Positions 1 to 9,939 are shown, counted from the stretch's first letter. The stretch: DNA of 64,000 bases from Streptomyces sp. CGMCC 4.7035 (GCF_031583065.1 NZ_CP134053.1:7977001-8041000); one strand, 5' to 3'. Numbers and translations: made by a program. The notes: generated from the letters alone by a model not told the origin.

Positions 1-1
1 C

Positions 2-583
2 GCCTTCCCGGCCGCGCTCTTCGTCGACCCGCTCACCGGGCCGATCACGCGGACCGCTCTCCAGTCGCTGCGCCAGGCGGCGGTGGCCGCCGAGGTCCCC
101 GTGCTGGTCACGGCCGGACTCGGGCAGGCGACGCGGGAGGCGGCGTACGGCGCCGACCCGGCCGTACTCCTGAAGGCGCTCGCCCCGCGCGACTCCGAGC
201 AGCACCCGCCGCGCGTGCTGCTCATCGAGGAGCACGCGGAGATCGCGCTCGCGCTCACGGCGACGCTGGAGCGACGCGGGATGCAGGTCGCGCGGGCCGC
301 ATCGGACGCGGACGCGGTCACGCTCGCGGCGCAGATGCGACCGAACCTCGTGGTGATGGACCTGATGCAGGTGCACCGCCGCCAGGCCGGAGTCGTGGAC
401 TGGCTGCGCGCGAACAACCTGCTCAACCGCACCCCGCTCGTCGTCTACACGGCCGCCGTCGACCAGGCCGATCTGCCGCGACTGGTCTCGGGGGAGACGG
501 TCCTGTTCCTGGCCGAGCGCTCGACGAGCCCCGAGGTGCAGGAGCGGATTGTGGATCTGCTGGCGCGGGTCGGCACGAACTGA
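2..583 (+). CDS. Response-regulator receiver-like domain, C-terminal part (5' end outside window)
   Basis: The reading frame is open from the first base, so the gene begins upstream; about 193 residues are visible. The last 120 residues look like a receiver (REC) domain. A hydrophobic strand ends in an acidic pair (VLLIEEH), a second strand ends in the candidate phospho-acceptor Asp (VVMDLMQ), and a third ends in the switch Thr (VVYTAAV). The conserved Lys expected after the last strand is not evident (LFLAERS), so phosphorylation may be absent or atypical. The upstream part could be the end of a GAF/kinase region of a hybrid sensor, but too little is present to say. The gene converges on the acyl-CoA synthetase gene and a long palindrome separates the two stop codons. 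Confidence 0.6.
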   Translation, partial: AFPAALFVDPLTGPITRTALQSLRQAAVAAEVPVLVTAGLGQATREAAYGADPAVLLKALAPRDSEQHPPRVLLIEEHAEIALALTATLERRGMQVARAASDADAVTLAAQMRPNLVVMDLMQVHRRQAGVVDWLRANNLLNRTPLVVYTAAVDQADLPRLVSGETVLFLAERSTSPEVQERIVDLLARVGTN

Positions 584-623
584 CCTCGCCCCGCGGGGCC
601 TTGAAACCACCCATAGGTCACAG

Positions 624-653
624 GGGGCGCTGTTTCACGTGAAACAGCGCCCC
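624..653. promoter_or_regulatory. parS: parS site (ParB binding) inside a 30-nt palindrome
   Basis: Bases 632-645 read GTTTCACGTGAAAC, the exact 14-bp Streptomyces parS consensus. The symmetry extends without mismatch over 624-653 (GGGGCGC arms). The site lies between two convergent genes, so the same sequence can also form a hairpin terminator for both. ParB loading here would be part of the origin-proximal segregation complex. Confidence 0.85.
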
Positions 654-672
654 AACGTACTGGTGATGAGCC

Positions 673-2349
<1,677 letters not shown>

Positions 2350-2449
2350 TGCCTACGCGGCGGTAGGGGTTGCGCTGATTCTGCGCACATACCGCGCGGT
2401 ATGTCACTAGGTCCGGGCATGATCGATCAGGGCCTGCCCCTTCCGGCGG

Positions 2450-3007
2450 TCAACGCACCGGCTCCAGCTCGGGGTCCTCCCGGAGCTTGCCCAGGGCCCG
2501 GGAAACCGCAGACTTGACCGTGCCGATGGAGACGCCGAGGACCTCCGCCGTCTGGGCCTCGCTGAGGTCCTCGTAGTAGCGCAGGACCACCATCGCGCGC
2601 TGGCGGGCGGGCAGCTTCATGATGGCCCGCCACATGGCGTCGTGCAGCGCCTGCTGCTCGGCCGGGTCCGCGGCGGCGGGCAGCCCCTCCGGCTCGGGCA
2701 GTTCGTCGCACACGTACTCGTCGACCTTGCGCTTGCGCCACTGCGAGGTCCGCGTGTTCAGCAGCGCCCGGCGTACGTACCCGTCGAGCGCACGGTGATC
2801 CTCGATCCGGTCCCAGGCGACATACGTCTTGGCGAGCGCGGTCTGCAGCAGGTCCTCCGCGTCGCTCGGGTTCGCGGTCAGCGACCGGGCGGTGCGCAGC
2901 AGCACCGGCTGACGGGCCTTCACGTACGACGAGAACGACGGGTACGAAAGGGTCTGCCTCGCTGTTGTCATGGCGTCCGAAGCGCTGGTGCAGACGGGTG
3001 GTGTCAT
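2450..3007 (-). CDS. SigE-family (ECF-like) RNA polymerase sigma factor
   Basis: 185 residues with the two-domain ECF layout. Region 2 is around residues 25-95 (LLRTARSLTANPSDAEDLLQTALAKTYVAWDRI) and region 4 around 120-175. The helix-turn-helix there is EAQTAEVLGVSIGTVKSAVSRALGKLR. This is the SigE-family type annotated in many Streptomyces; it is not necessarily the cell-envelope SigE itself. No anti-sigma gene is adjacent. The first ATG is preceded at leaderless distance by TAGCGT, a plausible -10 element, which supports the start at 3007; an ATG 12 codons later is possible. The upstream neighbour is the thiolase-like gene, 178 bases away. Confidence 0.85.
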   Translation of the reverse strand: MTPPVCTSASDAMTTARQTLSYPSFSSYVKARQPVLLRTARSLTANPSDAEDLLQTALAKTYVAWDRIEDHRALDGYVRRALLNTRTSQWRKRKVDEYVCDELPEPEGLPAAADPAEQQALHDAMWRAIMKLPARQRAMVVLRYYEDLSEAQTAEVLGVSIGTVKSAVSRALGKLREDPELEPVR

Positions 3008-3185
3008 GGCTCCACGCTAGGTTCGCCCCCGGTTCCGGCGGATCGCCCGCAGGTCCCGAAGCGGCCTCCACCTCAGGTTGTACGCGGGGGGCCGGCCCCA
3101 CCTCCTGGAGATGGACGAGCCAGTACCTATCCCTGAGGGTTCATCCCTGAGTACGAGTACCGGGGTGGTAGCCAACCGCGCCCGG

Positions 3186-4352
3186 TCATCCGTCCGCCGT
3201 GAGAACCAGGCCCGAGGTGGGGACGCCGGTGCCCGCGGTGACCAGGGTGCGGGCGGCGCCGGGTATCTGGTTCACCGCCGTGCCGCGCAGTTGTCGTACG
3301 GCCTCCGCGATCCCGTTCATCCCGTGCAGATACGCCTCCCCCAGCTGCCCTCCGTGCGTGTTCAGTGGCAGTGCCCCCGCGGCCACGAAGTCCGCCGCCG
3401 CGCCCGGTTCGCAGAACCCGAACTCCTCCAGCTGCATCAGCACGAACGGCGTGAAGTGGTCGTAGAGGATGCCCACGTCGATGTCCCCGGGCCGCAGCCC
3501 CGATGTCCGCCACAGCTGACGGGCCACCACGCCCATCTCGGGCAGCCCCGTGAGGTCGTCCCGGTAGAAGCTGGTCATCTGCTCCTGCGCCCGGCCCGCT
3601 CCCTGGGCGGCGGCTGTGATCACCGCGGGCGGGTGCGGCAGGTCGCGCGCCCGCTCCACGGAGGTGACCACGAGCGCCTGGCCACCGTCCGTCTCCTGGC
3701 AGCAGTCGAGCAGCCGCAGCGGCTCCACGATCCAGCGCGAGGCCGCGTGGTCGGCGAGCGTGATGGGTCTGCCGTGGAAGTACGCCGCCGGATTCGTCGC
3801 CGCGTATGCGCGGTCGACGACGGCCACATGGCCGAACGCCTCGGGCGTCAGCCCGTAGGTGTGCAGATACCGCTGGGCCGCCATCGCCACCCAGGACGCC
3901 GGGGTGAGCAGTCCGAACGGCAGTGACCAGCCCAGCGCCGTGCCTTCCGCCGACGGCTCGCGGTGCTGGACTCCGGAGCCGAAGCGGCGGCCCGAGCGTT
4001 CGTTGAACGCGCGGTAGCAGACCACGACCTCGGCCACTCCGGTCGCCACCGCGAGGGCGGCCTGCTGGACCGTCGCGCACGCCGCCCCGCCCCCGTAGTG
4101 GATCCGGGAGAAGAAGGACAGCTCGCCGATGCCGGCCGCCTGGGCCACGGTGATCTCGGGGTTGGTGTCCATCGTGAACGTCACCATGCCGTCCACGTCC
4201 GAGGGCCGCAGCCCCGCGTCGTCCAGCGCGGCCCGCACCGCCTCCACCGCCAGCCGCAGCTCGCTGCGCCCCGAGTCCTTGGAGAACTCGGTGGCCCCGA
4301 TGCCGACGACCGCCGCCCGCCCGCCGAGGGCGTCCCTCGTCCGCACGCTCAT
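3186..4352 (-). CDS. Thiolase-fold lipid-transfer/aldolase protein, Ltp2-like
   Basis: 388 residues of the non-condensing thiolase superfamily (SCP-x/Ltp group). Visible blocks are VVGIGATEFSKDSGRSE at the N-terminus, HYGGGAACATVQQAA in the nucleophile-loop region, and NTHGGQLGEAYLHGMNGI near the C-terminus. In Mycobacterium, Ltp2 works with a DUF35 partner as a retro-aldolase that releases propionyl-CoA from the C-17 side chain of steroids. Here a MaoC/DUF35 fusion, a small MaoC protein and two acyl-CoA dehydrogenases are coded just upstream, which is why I favour that role over a generic acetyl-CoA acetyltransferase. Its ATG overlaps the stop codon of the preceding gene (ATGA). Substrate is inferred from neighbours only. 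Confidence 0.82.
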   Translation of the reverse strand: MSVRTRDALGGRAAVVGIGATEFSKDSGRSELRLAVEAVRAALDDAGLRPSDVDGMVTFTMDTNPEITVAQAAGIGELSFFSRIHYGGGAACATVQQAALAVATGVAEVVVCYRAFNERSGRRFGSGVQHREPSAEGTALGWSLPFGLLTPASWVAMAAQRYLHTYGLTPEAFGHVAVVDRAYAATNPAAYFHGRPITLADHAASRWIVEPLRLLDCCQETDGGQALVVTSVERARDLPHPPAVITAAAQGAGRAQEQMTSFYRDDLTGLPEMGVVARQLWRTSGLRPGDIDVGILYDHFTPFVLMQLEEFGFCEPGAAADFVAAGALPLNTHGGQLGEAYLHGMNGIAEAVRQLRGTAVNQIPGAARTLVTAGTGVPTSGLVLTADG

Positions 4353-4774
4353 TCCGCACCCCCGCCCGGAACGGTGACGGTGACCGTGCCCGTGACATGC
4401 CGGCCGATGCCGTTGGCCCCGACCACCTTCACCGTGACCGTGTTCCCGTCGACCTCCTCGACCGTGCCGGTCAGCACCATCGTGTCGCCGGGGTGGTTGG
4501 GGGCACCGAGCCGTATGGCCACCTTGCGCAGGACCGCGTCCGGGCCGAAGTGGTCCGTGACGTACCGCCCGACCAGGCCGTTCGTCGTCAGGATGTTCAT
4601 GAAGATGTCGGGGGAGCCCTTCCGGCGGGCCAGCTCCGCGTCGTGGTGCACGTCCTGGTAGTCGCGGGACGCGATCGCCCCGGCCACGATCAGCGTGCGC
4701 GTGATCTCGATCTCCAGCGGCGGCAGTTGTGTCCCCGCCCGCACCGCGCCGGCTCCCGGCCCACCGGTTTTCAT
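4349..4774 (-). CDS. Small MaoC-like hotdog protein (ChsH1-like hydratase subunit)
   Basis: 141 residues with a single hotdog domain (about residues 20-135). The block SRDYQDVHHDAELARRKGSPDIFMN has the hydratase-2 type DxxxxH arrangement. In the mycobacterial igr operon a protein of this size, ChsH1, pairs with ChsH2 to hydrate the enoyl-CoA made by the dehydrogenases. The start used is the ATG at 4774, which overlaps the stop of the upstream acyl-CoA dehydrogenase (ATGA); its own stop overlaps the next ATG. A much longer open frame continues upstream but is the shadow of the dehydrogenase gene. Confidence 0.82.
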   Translation of the reverse strand: MKTGGPGAGAVRAGTQLPPLEIEITRTLIVAGAIASRDYQDVHHDAELARRKGSPDIFMNILTTNGLVGRYVTDHFGPDAVLRKVAIRLGAPNHPGDTMVLTGTVEEVDGNTVTVKVVGANGIGRHVTGTVTVTVPGGGAE

Positions 4775-5826
4775 TCCGCCCCCTCTCCGTTCACATCCCC
4801 GTTCACATCTGCGTTCACGATCAACTCCCCCAGTTCCTGGAGTACTTCGCTCCCGCATCCCAGATACGCGTCCAGCTGCCGTCCCCACAGGAAGTGCCGG
4901 TGGACCGGGTGCTCCAGGTCGGCTCCCGCCCCGCCGTGCAGATGCTGGCCCGTGTGCACGACCCGCGCTCCCGCCTCCGACGCCCACCAGGCGGCGGTCA
5001 GCGCATGGGTGGCGTACGGCAGGCCCGCGTCGCGGCGCCAGGCCGCCTCGTACGCCGTCACGCGTATCGCCTCGGTGTCCATGTGGGCGTCGGCGGCCTT
5101 GAGCTGAACGCCCTGCTTGGCTGCCAGCGGACGTCCGAACTGCTCCCGGGTGTTGGTGTGCGCCACGGCCCGCGCCAGCGCACCCGCGCACACCCCGGCC
5201 TGCAGCCCCGCGAAGGCGGTACGCGCGGTGGCGAGCACGTCGTCGTACGCGCCGGGTGACCCCAGGCGCTCCGCCGGGGCGGCATCGAGCGTCAGCCGCC
5301 CCGCCGACCAGGGCGCCGTCAGCTCGACCGGCTCGCATCCGGCGTCGGCCGTCCGTACCAGCCACAGCCGGCGCCGGTCGTCCGCCACCAGCACATGCGT
5401 CGCCTCCCGCAGCCAGGGCACGACCGGCACGGTGCCGGTCAGCTCCCCTTCCGGGTCCGCCCGTACGCCTCCCGTGGACGGCAGCGCCCCGGCCACCACC
5501 GCCGAACCGTCCCCGATCCCCGGCAGCAGCCGCTCCCGCTGCTCCGCCGAGCCGTGGGCGGTCACCGCGAGCAGCCCGTACACACAACTCGACGCGTACG
5601 GCACCTGCGCCGTGGCCCGGCCCTGCTCCTCCAGAAGGAGCACCAGGCCGAGGAGGCCGACGTCCAGCACCGCCGTGACCAGCCCGGCCGCGCACAGGGC
5701 CTTCCACAGCTCGGCGTCGCTGCCGGTGCGGGCGGCGGCGAGGCGCTCGGGGGTGGAGAGATCGCCGAAGATCCGCGCGGCCAGGTCCCGGGCCGCCGCC
5801 TGCTCCTCGGTGGGCGTGAAGTCCAT
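4771..5826 (-). CDS. Acyl-CoA dehydrogenase, FadE28/ChsE1-like
   Basis: 351 residues, shorter than a typical acyl-CoA dehydrogenase. It starts MDFTPTEEQAAARDLAARIF and ends with the family C-terminal block HPVHRHFLWGRQLDAYLG. In steroid-degrading actinobacteria two unlike subunits (FadE28 and FadE29) form one FAD enzyme, and this short form resembles FadE28. The start chosen is the ATG at 5826, one base after the stop of the MaoC/DUF35 gene (TGACATG). The longer frame to 5853 would overlap that gene. The second subunit is coded two genes upstream. Confidence 0.82.
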   Translation of the reverse strand: MDFTPTEEQAAARDLAARIFGDLSTPERLAAARTGSDAELWKALCAAGLVTAVLDVGLLGLVLLLEEQGRATAQVPYASSCVYGLLAVTAHGSAEQRERLLPGIGDGSAVVAGALPSTGGVRADPEGELTGTVPVVPWLREATHVLVADDRRRLWLVRTADAGCEPVELTAPWSAGRLTLDAAPAERLGSPGAYDDVLATARTAFAGLQAGVCAGALARAVAHTNTREQFGRPLAAKQGVQLKAADAHMDTEAIRVTAYEAAWRRDAGLPYATHALTAAWWASEAGARVVHTGQHLHGGAGADLEHPVHRHFLWGRQLDAYLGCGSEVLQELGELIVNADVNGDVNGEGAE

Positions 5827-5827
5827 G

Positions 5828-6739
5828 TCAGCCCCCGTCCCCGTCCTGGGCACGGAACACCGGAAGCTCCAGCTCCTCGTCGTACCGTGCGAATTCGAGG
5901 CGTACGGGCATCCCGATGCGCACCTTGTCGTACGGCACCCCGGTCACGTTGCTGACGATCCGCACGCCCTCCGCCAGTTCGATCAGGCCGACCGCGTAGG
6001 GAGGGTCGAACGCGGGGAAGGGCGGGTGGTGCATGACGACGTACGAGTGGACCGTCCCCTCGCCGCTCGCCTCGACCGTGTCCCACTCCGGGCAGCCGCA
6101 CGCGTTGCACCCCGGGAGCCAGGGGAAGCGCAGGGTGCCGCAGTCGGCGCACCGCTGGATGAGCAACTGATGCCGGCCCACGCCCTCCCAGAACCCGGCG
6201 TTGTCCCGGTTGATCACCGGCCGGGGCCTTCTGGCGCCGGGCTTCCTGCGCGCGGGCGCGTACTTGAGGATCCGGAACCGATGGGTCCCCACCGGCTCGC
6301 CGCCCACGCGTACGTCCATGCGCGTCGTCACGAAATACCCCGTGCCGAGCTTCGTCCGCTTCCGGTCCGACACCGACTCGATGACCGCGTCGAACATGAC
6401 CTCGTCCCCGGGCCGCAGCGGGCGCAGGTACTCCTGCTCGCAGTCGGTGGCGACGACCGAGGTGCAGCCGGCCTCGTCGAGCAGTCCGAGCAGCTCGTCG
6501 TACGCCTCCGTGCGTCCCGAATGGCCGGAGAGGCCGCCCATCGTCCACGCCTGGAGCATGGTGGGCGGGGCGATCGCGTCGGGGCCGGTGTACGCCGGGC
6601 TCGTGTCACCCATCGCCTCGCACCAGTGCCGGATCATCGGCGCGTTGACCGGGTCCTTGCCGACGCCCGCGACCGCGGCCGGCCGCCCCTCGTACGCCTT
6701 CAGCCGCGCCGTGAACTCCTCCTCGCCCCCGCCACTCAT
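5828..6739 (-). CDS. MaoC-DUF35 fusion protein (ChsH2-like)
   Basis: 303 residues with two parts. Residues 1-165 are a MaoC/FAS1-type hotdog region (PMIRHWCEAMGDTSPAYTG, then FRILKYAPA). Residues 175-300 are a DUF35 OB-fold with a rubredoxin-like zinc knuckle (CADCGTLRFPWLPGCNACGC). This is the architecture of mycobacterial ChsH2, which is both a hydratase subunit (with ChsH1) and the DUF35 partner that activates the Ltp2 aldolase. The ATG at 6739 overlaps the stop of the upstream dehydrogenase (ATGA). The upstream extension of the frame is a shadow. Confidence 0.85.
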   Translation of the reverse strand: MSGGGEEEFTARLKAYEGRPAAVAGVGKDPVNAPMIRHWCEAMGDTSPAYTGPDAIAPPTMLQAWTMGGLSGHSGRTEAYDELLGLLDEAGCTSVVATDCEQEYLRPLRPGDEVMFDAVIESVSDRKRTKLGTGYFVTTRMDVRVGGEPVGTHRFRILKYAPARRKPGARRPRPVINRDNAGFWEGVGRHQLLIQRCADCGTLRFPWLPGCNACGCPEWDTVEASGEGTVHSYVVMHHPPFPAFDPPYAVGLIELAEGVRIVSNVTGVPYDKVRIGMPVRLEFARYDEELELPVFRAQDGDGG

Positions 6740-8034
6740 CGCCGCCCCCTCCGCATCCCGAGCCGCATCGTCGCGACGATCTCCCGCTGCACCTCGCTCA
6801 CCCCGCCCCCGAACGTGTTGATCTGCGCCGCCCTGTTCAGCCGCTCCAGCTCGCCGTCCCCGAACGCCCCCGGCGAACCGGCGCGGACCAGCGCCTGGGC
6901 TCCCACGATCTCCTGACACATGCGATACGTCGCGACAGTCGATTCCGTTCCCGCGAACTTCACCCCGCTCGCGTCGCCGGGGGCCAGTCGACCGGCCCCC
7001 ACATCCCCCACCAAACGCCAGCTGAGCAGGCGGTTCGCCGCCAGCCGGGCATGCACCTCGGCCAGCCGGAAACGCACCCACGGCTCGTCAATGCGGCGCC
7101 GACCCGTCACCGGATCGGGGGTACGCGCCGCCTCCAGCGCGGCCGCGTGGAAATCCTCGGCCTGCATGCCGAGCGCGGCGAGCGCGACCCGTTCGTGGTT
7201 GAGCTGGCTGGTGATGAGCCGCCAGCCGCCGTTCTCCTCGCCGACGAGGTGCGCGGCCGGGACACGCACCCCGTCGTAGTAGGTGGCCGTCGTGGTCAGC
7301 CCGCCCACGGTCTCGATCGGCGTCCAGGAGAACCCGGGGGCGTCCGTGGGGACGAGGAGGATCGAGATGCCCTCGTGCTTGGGCGCGTCCGGATCGGTAC
7401 GGCAGGCGAGCCAGATCCAGTCGGCGTGCTGGGCGTTGGAGGTGAAGATCTTCTGGCCGTCGATCAACCAGCACTCGCCGCCGGGACCGCCACGCCCCTC
7501 GTCGCGGCCCTCCGCATCGCTCCCCACGCCTCCGCCCGCGCGCCCCTCCGAACCGCTCTCCGCGCCCTCGCCCGCGCCACCCTCCGCGTCCTCGCCCGCG
7601 CCGCTCTCCCCGGCCACCCGGACGGCCCGGGTCCGCAGGGAGGCCAGGTCCGTACCGGCCGACGGCTCGCTGTAGCCGATCGCGAAGACCTCTTCCCCGC
7701 TGAGGATCCGCGGCAGGAAGTAGGCCTTCTGCTCCTCGCTCCCGTACGCCATCAGCGTCGGACCGACGGTGTTCAGCGTGACCATCGACACCGGGGCGCC
7801 CGCGCGGTACGCCTCGTCGAAGAACACGAACTGTTCGTCCGCCCCACGTCCTTGGCCGCCGTACGCGACGGGCCAGCCGAGGCCGAGCAGCCCGTCGGCG
7901 CCGATGCGACGCAGCAGGTCCCGGCGGCGGGCGCCGTCGTCCGCGGGCGGCGGTCCGTCGGGCATCAGGTCCCTGAAGTACGTACGGAGTTCGGCGCGCA
8001 GCCGCTGCTGGCGCTCGGTGGGGGCGAGGTGCAC
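6736..8034 (-). CDS. Acyl-CoA dehydrogenase, FadE29/ChsE2-like, with an acidic Gly-rich insertion
   Basis: 432 residues from the GTG at 8034, chosen because GGGAGG lies seven bases upstream; the frame also allows a GTG at 8076. The core is clear: GYSEPSAGTDLASLRTRA in the FAD/substrate region, WLIDGQKIFTSNA, and a C-terminal FGGGVSEVQREIVATMRLG. Between the RTRAVRVAG strand and WLIDGQK, where relatives have only a few residues, sits an insertion of about 50 residues made almost only of Gly, Ala, Glu, Asp, Ser and Arg. It is the first gene of the five-gene operon and the probable partner of the FadE28-like subunit. Confidence 0.83.
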   Translation of the reverse strand: MHLAPTERQQRLRAELRTYFRDLMPDGPPPADDGARRRDLLRRIGADGLLGLGWPVAYGGQGRGADEQFVFFDEAYRAGAPVSMVTLNTVGPTLMAYGSEEQKAYFLPRILSGEEVFAIGYSEPSAGTDLASLRTRAVRVAGESGAGEDAEGGAGEGAESGSEGRAGGGVGSDAEGRDEGRGGPGGECWLIDGQKIFTSNAQHADWIWLACRTDPDAPKHEGISILLVPTDAPGFSWTPIETVGGLTTTATYYDGVRVPAAHLVGEENGGWRLITSQLNHERVALAALGMQAEDFHAAALEAARTPDPVTGRRRIDEPWVRFRLAEVHARLAANRLLSWRLVGDVGAGRLAPGDASGVKFAGTESTVATYRMCQEIVGAQALVRAGSPGAFGDGELERLNRAAQINTFGGGVSEVQREIVATMRLGMRRGRR

Positions 8035-8182
8035 GGCGGGGCCTCCCGGACCTCGTACCGACAAGGGTTCTCGCACGATCTCGCACGACGGGCAGTTTCT
8101 GACTGTCCGTCAGATGATGTCGGCTGTCAAGGTCGCCGCGATCCCGCGCAGCCGGACCGCACGCGCGCGTGGACAGCGGAAA

Positions 8183-8222
8183 ACGTCCGCGCGGCGGCAC
8201 CGAAGTACCGCCGCGCGGACGT
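8183..8222. terminator. Long hairpin, 18-bp stem with CGAA loop
   Basis: Bases 8183-8200 and 8205-8222 are complementary except for one position, around a CGAA tetraloop. The hairpin lies between the secreted-protein gene and the start of the acyl-CoA dehydrogenase operon. It would stop read-through from the former into the latter. Confidence 0.6.
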
Positions 8223-8258
8223 GTTGCGCCCCTTGAAAGCACACCCGACACGAGAGTC

Positions 8259-8284
8259 CGGGCCGATGACGGCGCATCGGCCCG
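8259..8284 (-). terminator. Hairpin just after the small secreted protein gene
   Basis: Arms CGGGCCGATG (8259-8268) and CATCGGCCCG (8275-8284) are perfectly complementary with a six-base loop. The hairpin begins five bases after the stop codon of the minus-strand gene. Confidence 0.65.
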
Positions 8285-8288
8285 TCAC

Positions 8289-8600
8289 TCACCACAGCTT
8301 GGTGAATTTGATGGCCACGTTCTCGTTCCCCTGGTTGATGGCCGTGAACGCGGAACCGTTCACCTGCGCCGTGTTGCTCTGGTTCGAGGCGCCGGAGCCG
8401 ACCGCCTGCTGCTGCGTGGTGGATGAGTTGCCGTAGTTGTCGAGCCCCACCCCACTGCCGGAGATGCTCGCCGCTGCCGCGTTCGATCCGTCGTCCGCGA
8501 AGGCGCCGTTGTCCGCCGAGGCGACGCCCGTGAAGAGCGCGGCGGCGAGTGGCAGGGCCGCGACGGCGGCGAGAACGCGGGCGGTACGGATGCTTGCCAT
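8289..8600 (-). CDS. Small secreted protein, Asn/Gln/Ser/Ala-rich
   Basis: 103 residues from the ATG at 8600, which has GGAGG six bases upstream; the longer frame to 8702 lacks such a site. Residues 1-29 form a Sec signal peptide (basic start, hydrophobic AVAALPLAAALF, cleavage after VASA). The mature part of about 74 residues has no Cys. It consists of short N/Q/S/A/G-rich segments (TTQQQAVGSGASNQSNTAQ) and ends KFTKLW. The segment SAFTAINQGNENVA resembles a curlin-type repeat, but with one repeat I do not assign an amyloid role. It is not a chaplin or rodlin by sequence. Two hairpins follow it. Confidence 0.75.
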   Translation of the reverse strand: MASIRTARVLAAVAALPLAAALFTGVASADNGAFADDGSNAAAASISGSGVGLDNYGNSSTTQQQAVGSGASNQSNTAQVNGSAFTAINQGNENVAIKFTKLW

Positions 8601-8853
8601 GTGTTTCCTCCAGAACCACGTACGTACCGACTCTGTCGCCGGGACGGACGTGAAGTACGGCTTGTTGCAAGGCAGTTGGCCGACCGCCTCGGACGGTTGC
8701 ACGACGTCGCGACTTCAGAGTTGCCCACCGAATCCCCTACGAACCATCCCGGATGGCGCGATTCGCCCTCAAGCGTGAGGAAAAGTCGATAAACCCTTTT
8801 CACGGCGCTTTCGCATACCCCGCCGAGCATCGCCCCTCTTCCTTTTTTCGAAC

Positions 8854-9744
8854 ATGCGTACGAACATGGGATGCATGGCCACCACCGATCGGCAGGCCAC
8901 CACCCTGGCCCTGGCCCACGCCCTGTCCGCCGCGGAACGAGGACTGGCGGTGATCCCGCTGTCCCGGACGAAGCTCCCGGCCCTGCGCTCCCCCCACCGC
9001 GACGACCCCGACCCCACGCCCTGCCACGGCGAGTGCGGCCGCTTCGGCCACGGCGTCTACGACGCCTCGTCCGACCCGGCACGCATCCGTGAGCTGTTCG
9101 CCGCCGCGCCCTGGTCCACCGGCTACGGCATCGCCTGCGGGCTGCCCCCGCACCATCTGATCGGCGTCGACCTCGACACCAAGTCCGGTACGGACTCCTC
9201 GGCCGCCCTGCGCGAGCTGGCCCTGCGGCACCTGTTCACCATCCCCGAGACCGTCGTCGTACTGACCCCGAGCGGCGGCCGCCACCTGTGGCTGAGCGGC
9301 CCGCCGGACGTCGTCGTGCCCAACTCGGCCGGCCGCCTCGCCCCCGGCATCGACATCCGGGGCGCCGGGGGCTACCTGGTCGGGCCCGGCTCATGGACCG
9401 ACCACGGCGTCTACGGCACCGCCCCCGGCACCGCGCACCTGGCCCCCGCCCCCTGCCCGCCCGCCTTGCTCCGCCTGCTGCTCCCGCCGCCGCGCCCACC
9501 CCACCCGGCGACACACCCTTCGGTCGGCGACCGCGGCCAAGGCCTGGTCCAATTCGTTCTCGCCGCCCACAAGGGCCAACGCAACACCCGCCTGTTCTGG
9601 GCAGCCTGCCGCGCCTACGAAAAAGGCATCGGCTCCGCCCTCGTCGCCCCCTTGATCGACGCGGCCCTCAACACCGGCCTCACCGAACGTGAGGCACGCG
9701 CGACGATCGCGTCGGCGGCACGGATGACGGGGAAGCGCCCCTGA
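8854..9744 (+). CDS. PrimPol-type protein (bifunctional DNA primase/polymerase, N-terminal family)
   Basis: 296 residues. The archaeo-eukaryotic primase-like core is visible: ALSAAERGLAVIPL at the start, the metal-binding strand GVDLDTKSG (DxD) near residue 107, TPSGGRHLWLSG (SxH), and GIDIRGAGGYLVGPGS. A proline-rich linker and a small helical C-terminal domain (residues 225-290) follow; there is no helicase domain. Such proteins act in replication of integrative elements (AICEs) but also occur as lone chromosomal genes in Streptomyces. In-frame ATGs at 8866 and 8875 are alternative starts and none has a good ribosome site. It borders the tRNA-Ser element ruin, so an element origin is possible but unproven. 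Confidence 0.8.
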   Translation: MRTNMGCMATTDRQATTLALAHALSAAERGLAVIPLSRTKLPALRSPHRDDPDPTPCHGECGRFGHGVYDASSDPARIRELFAAAPWSTGYGIACGLPPHHLIGVDLDTKSGTDSSAALRELALRHLFTIPETVVVLTPSGGRHLWLSGPPDVVVPNSAGRLAPGIDIRGAGGYLVGPGSWTDHGVYGTAPGTAHLAPAPCPPALLRLLLPPPRPPHPATHPSVGDRGQGLVQFVLAAHKGQRNTRLFWAACRAYEKGIGSALVAPLIDAALNTGLTEREARATIASAARMTGKRP

Positions 9745-9812
9745 GGACGGATACGCCGGAGCCGGAGACGTGCACATCCGGCAGCGTGATCATTTTCTGG
9801 GCCCGACGAAAC

Positions 9813-9843
9813 GGCCCCCGACCATATGACCTGGTCAGGGGCC
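9813..9843 (+). terminator. Hairpin after the PrimPol gene
   Basis: Arms at 9813-9823 and 9833-9843 pair with one mismatch. The right arm and its flank (CTGGTCAGGGGCCG) are identical to part of the terminator beside the intact tRNA-Ser at 12.2 kb, which hints that this block was copied from there. Confidence 0.55.
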
Positions 9844-9939
9844 GCGTAGCGGGCACGGCGACGGTGACGACGGCTCTGCGGGGTGCTCGTACCCGTCTGA
9901 CCTGCGGCGGAGCCGAGAGACCGGCCGTCCGGCGAGAGA

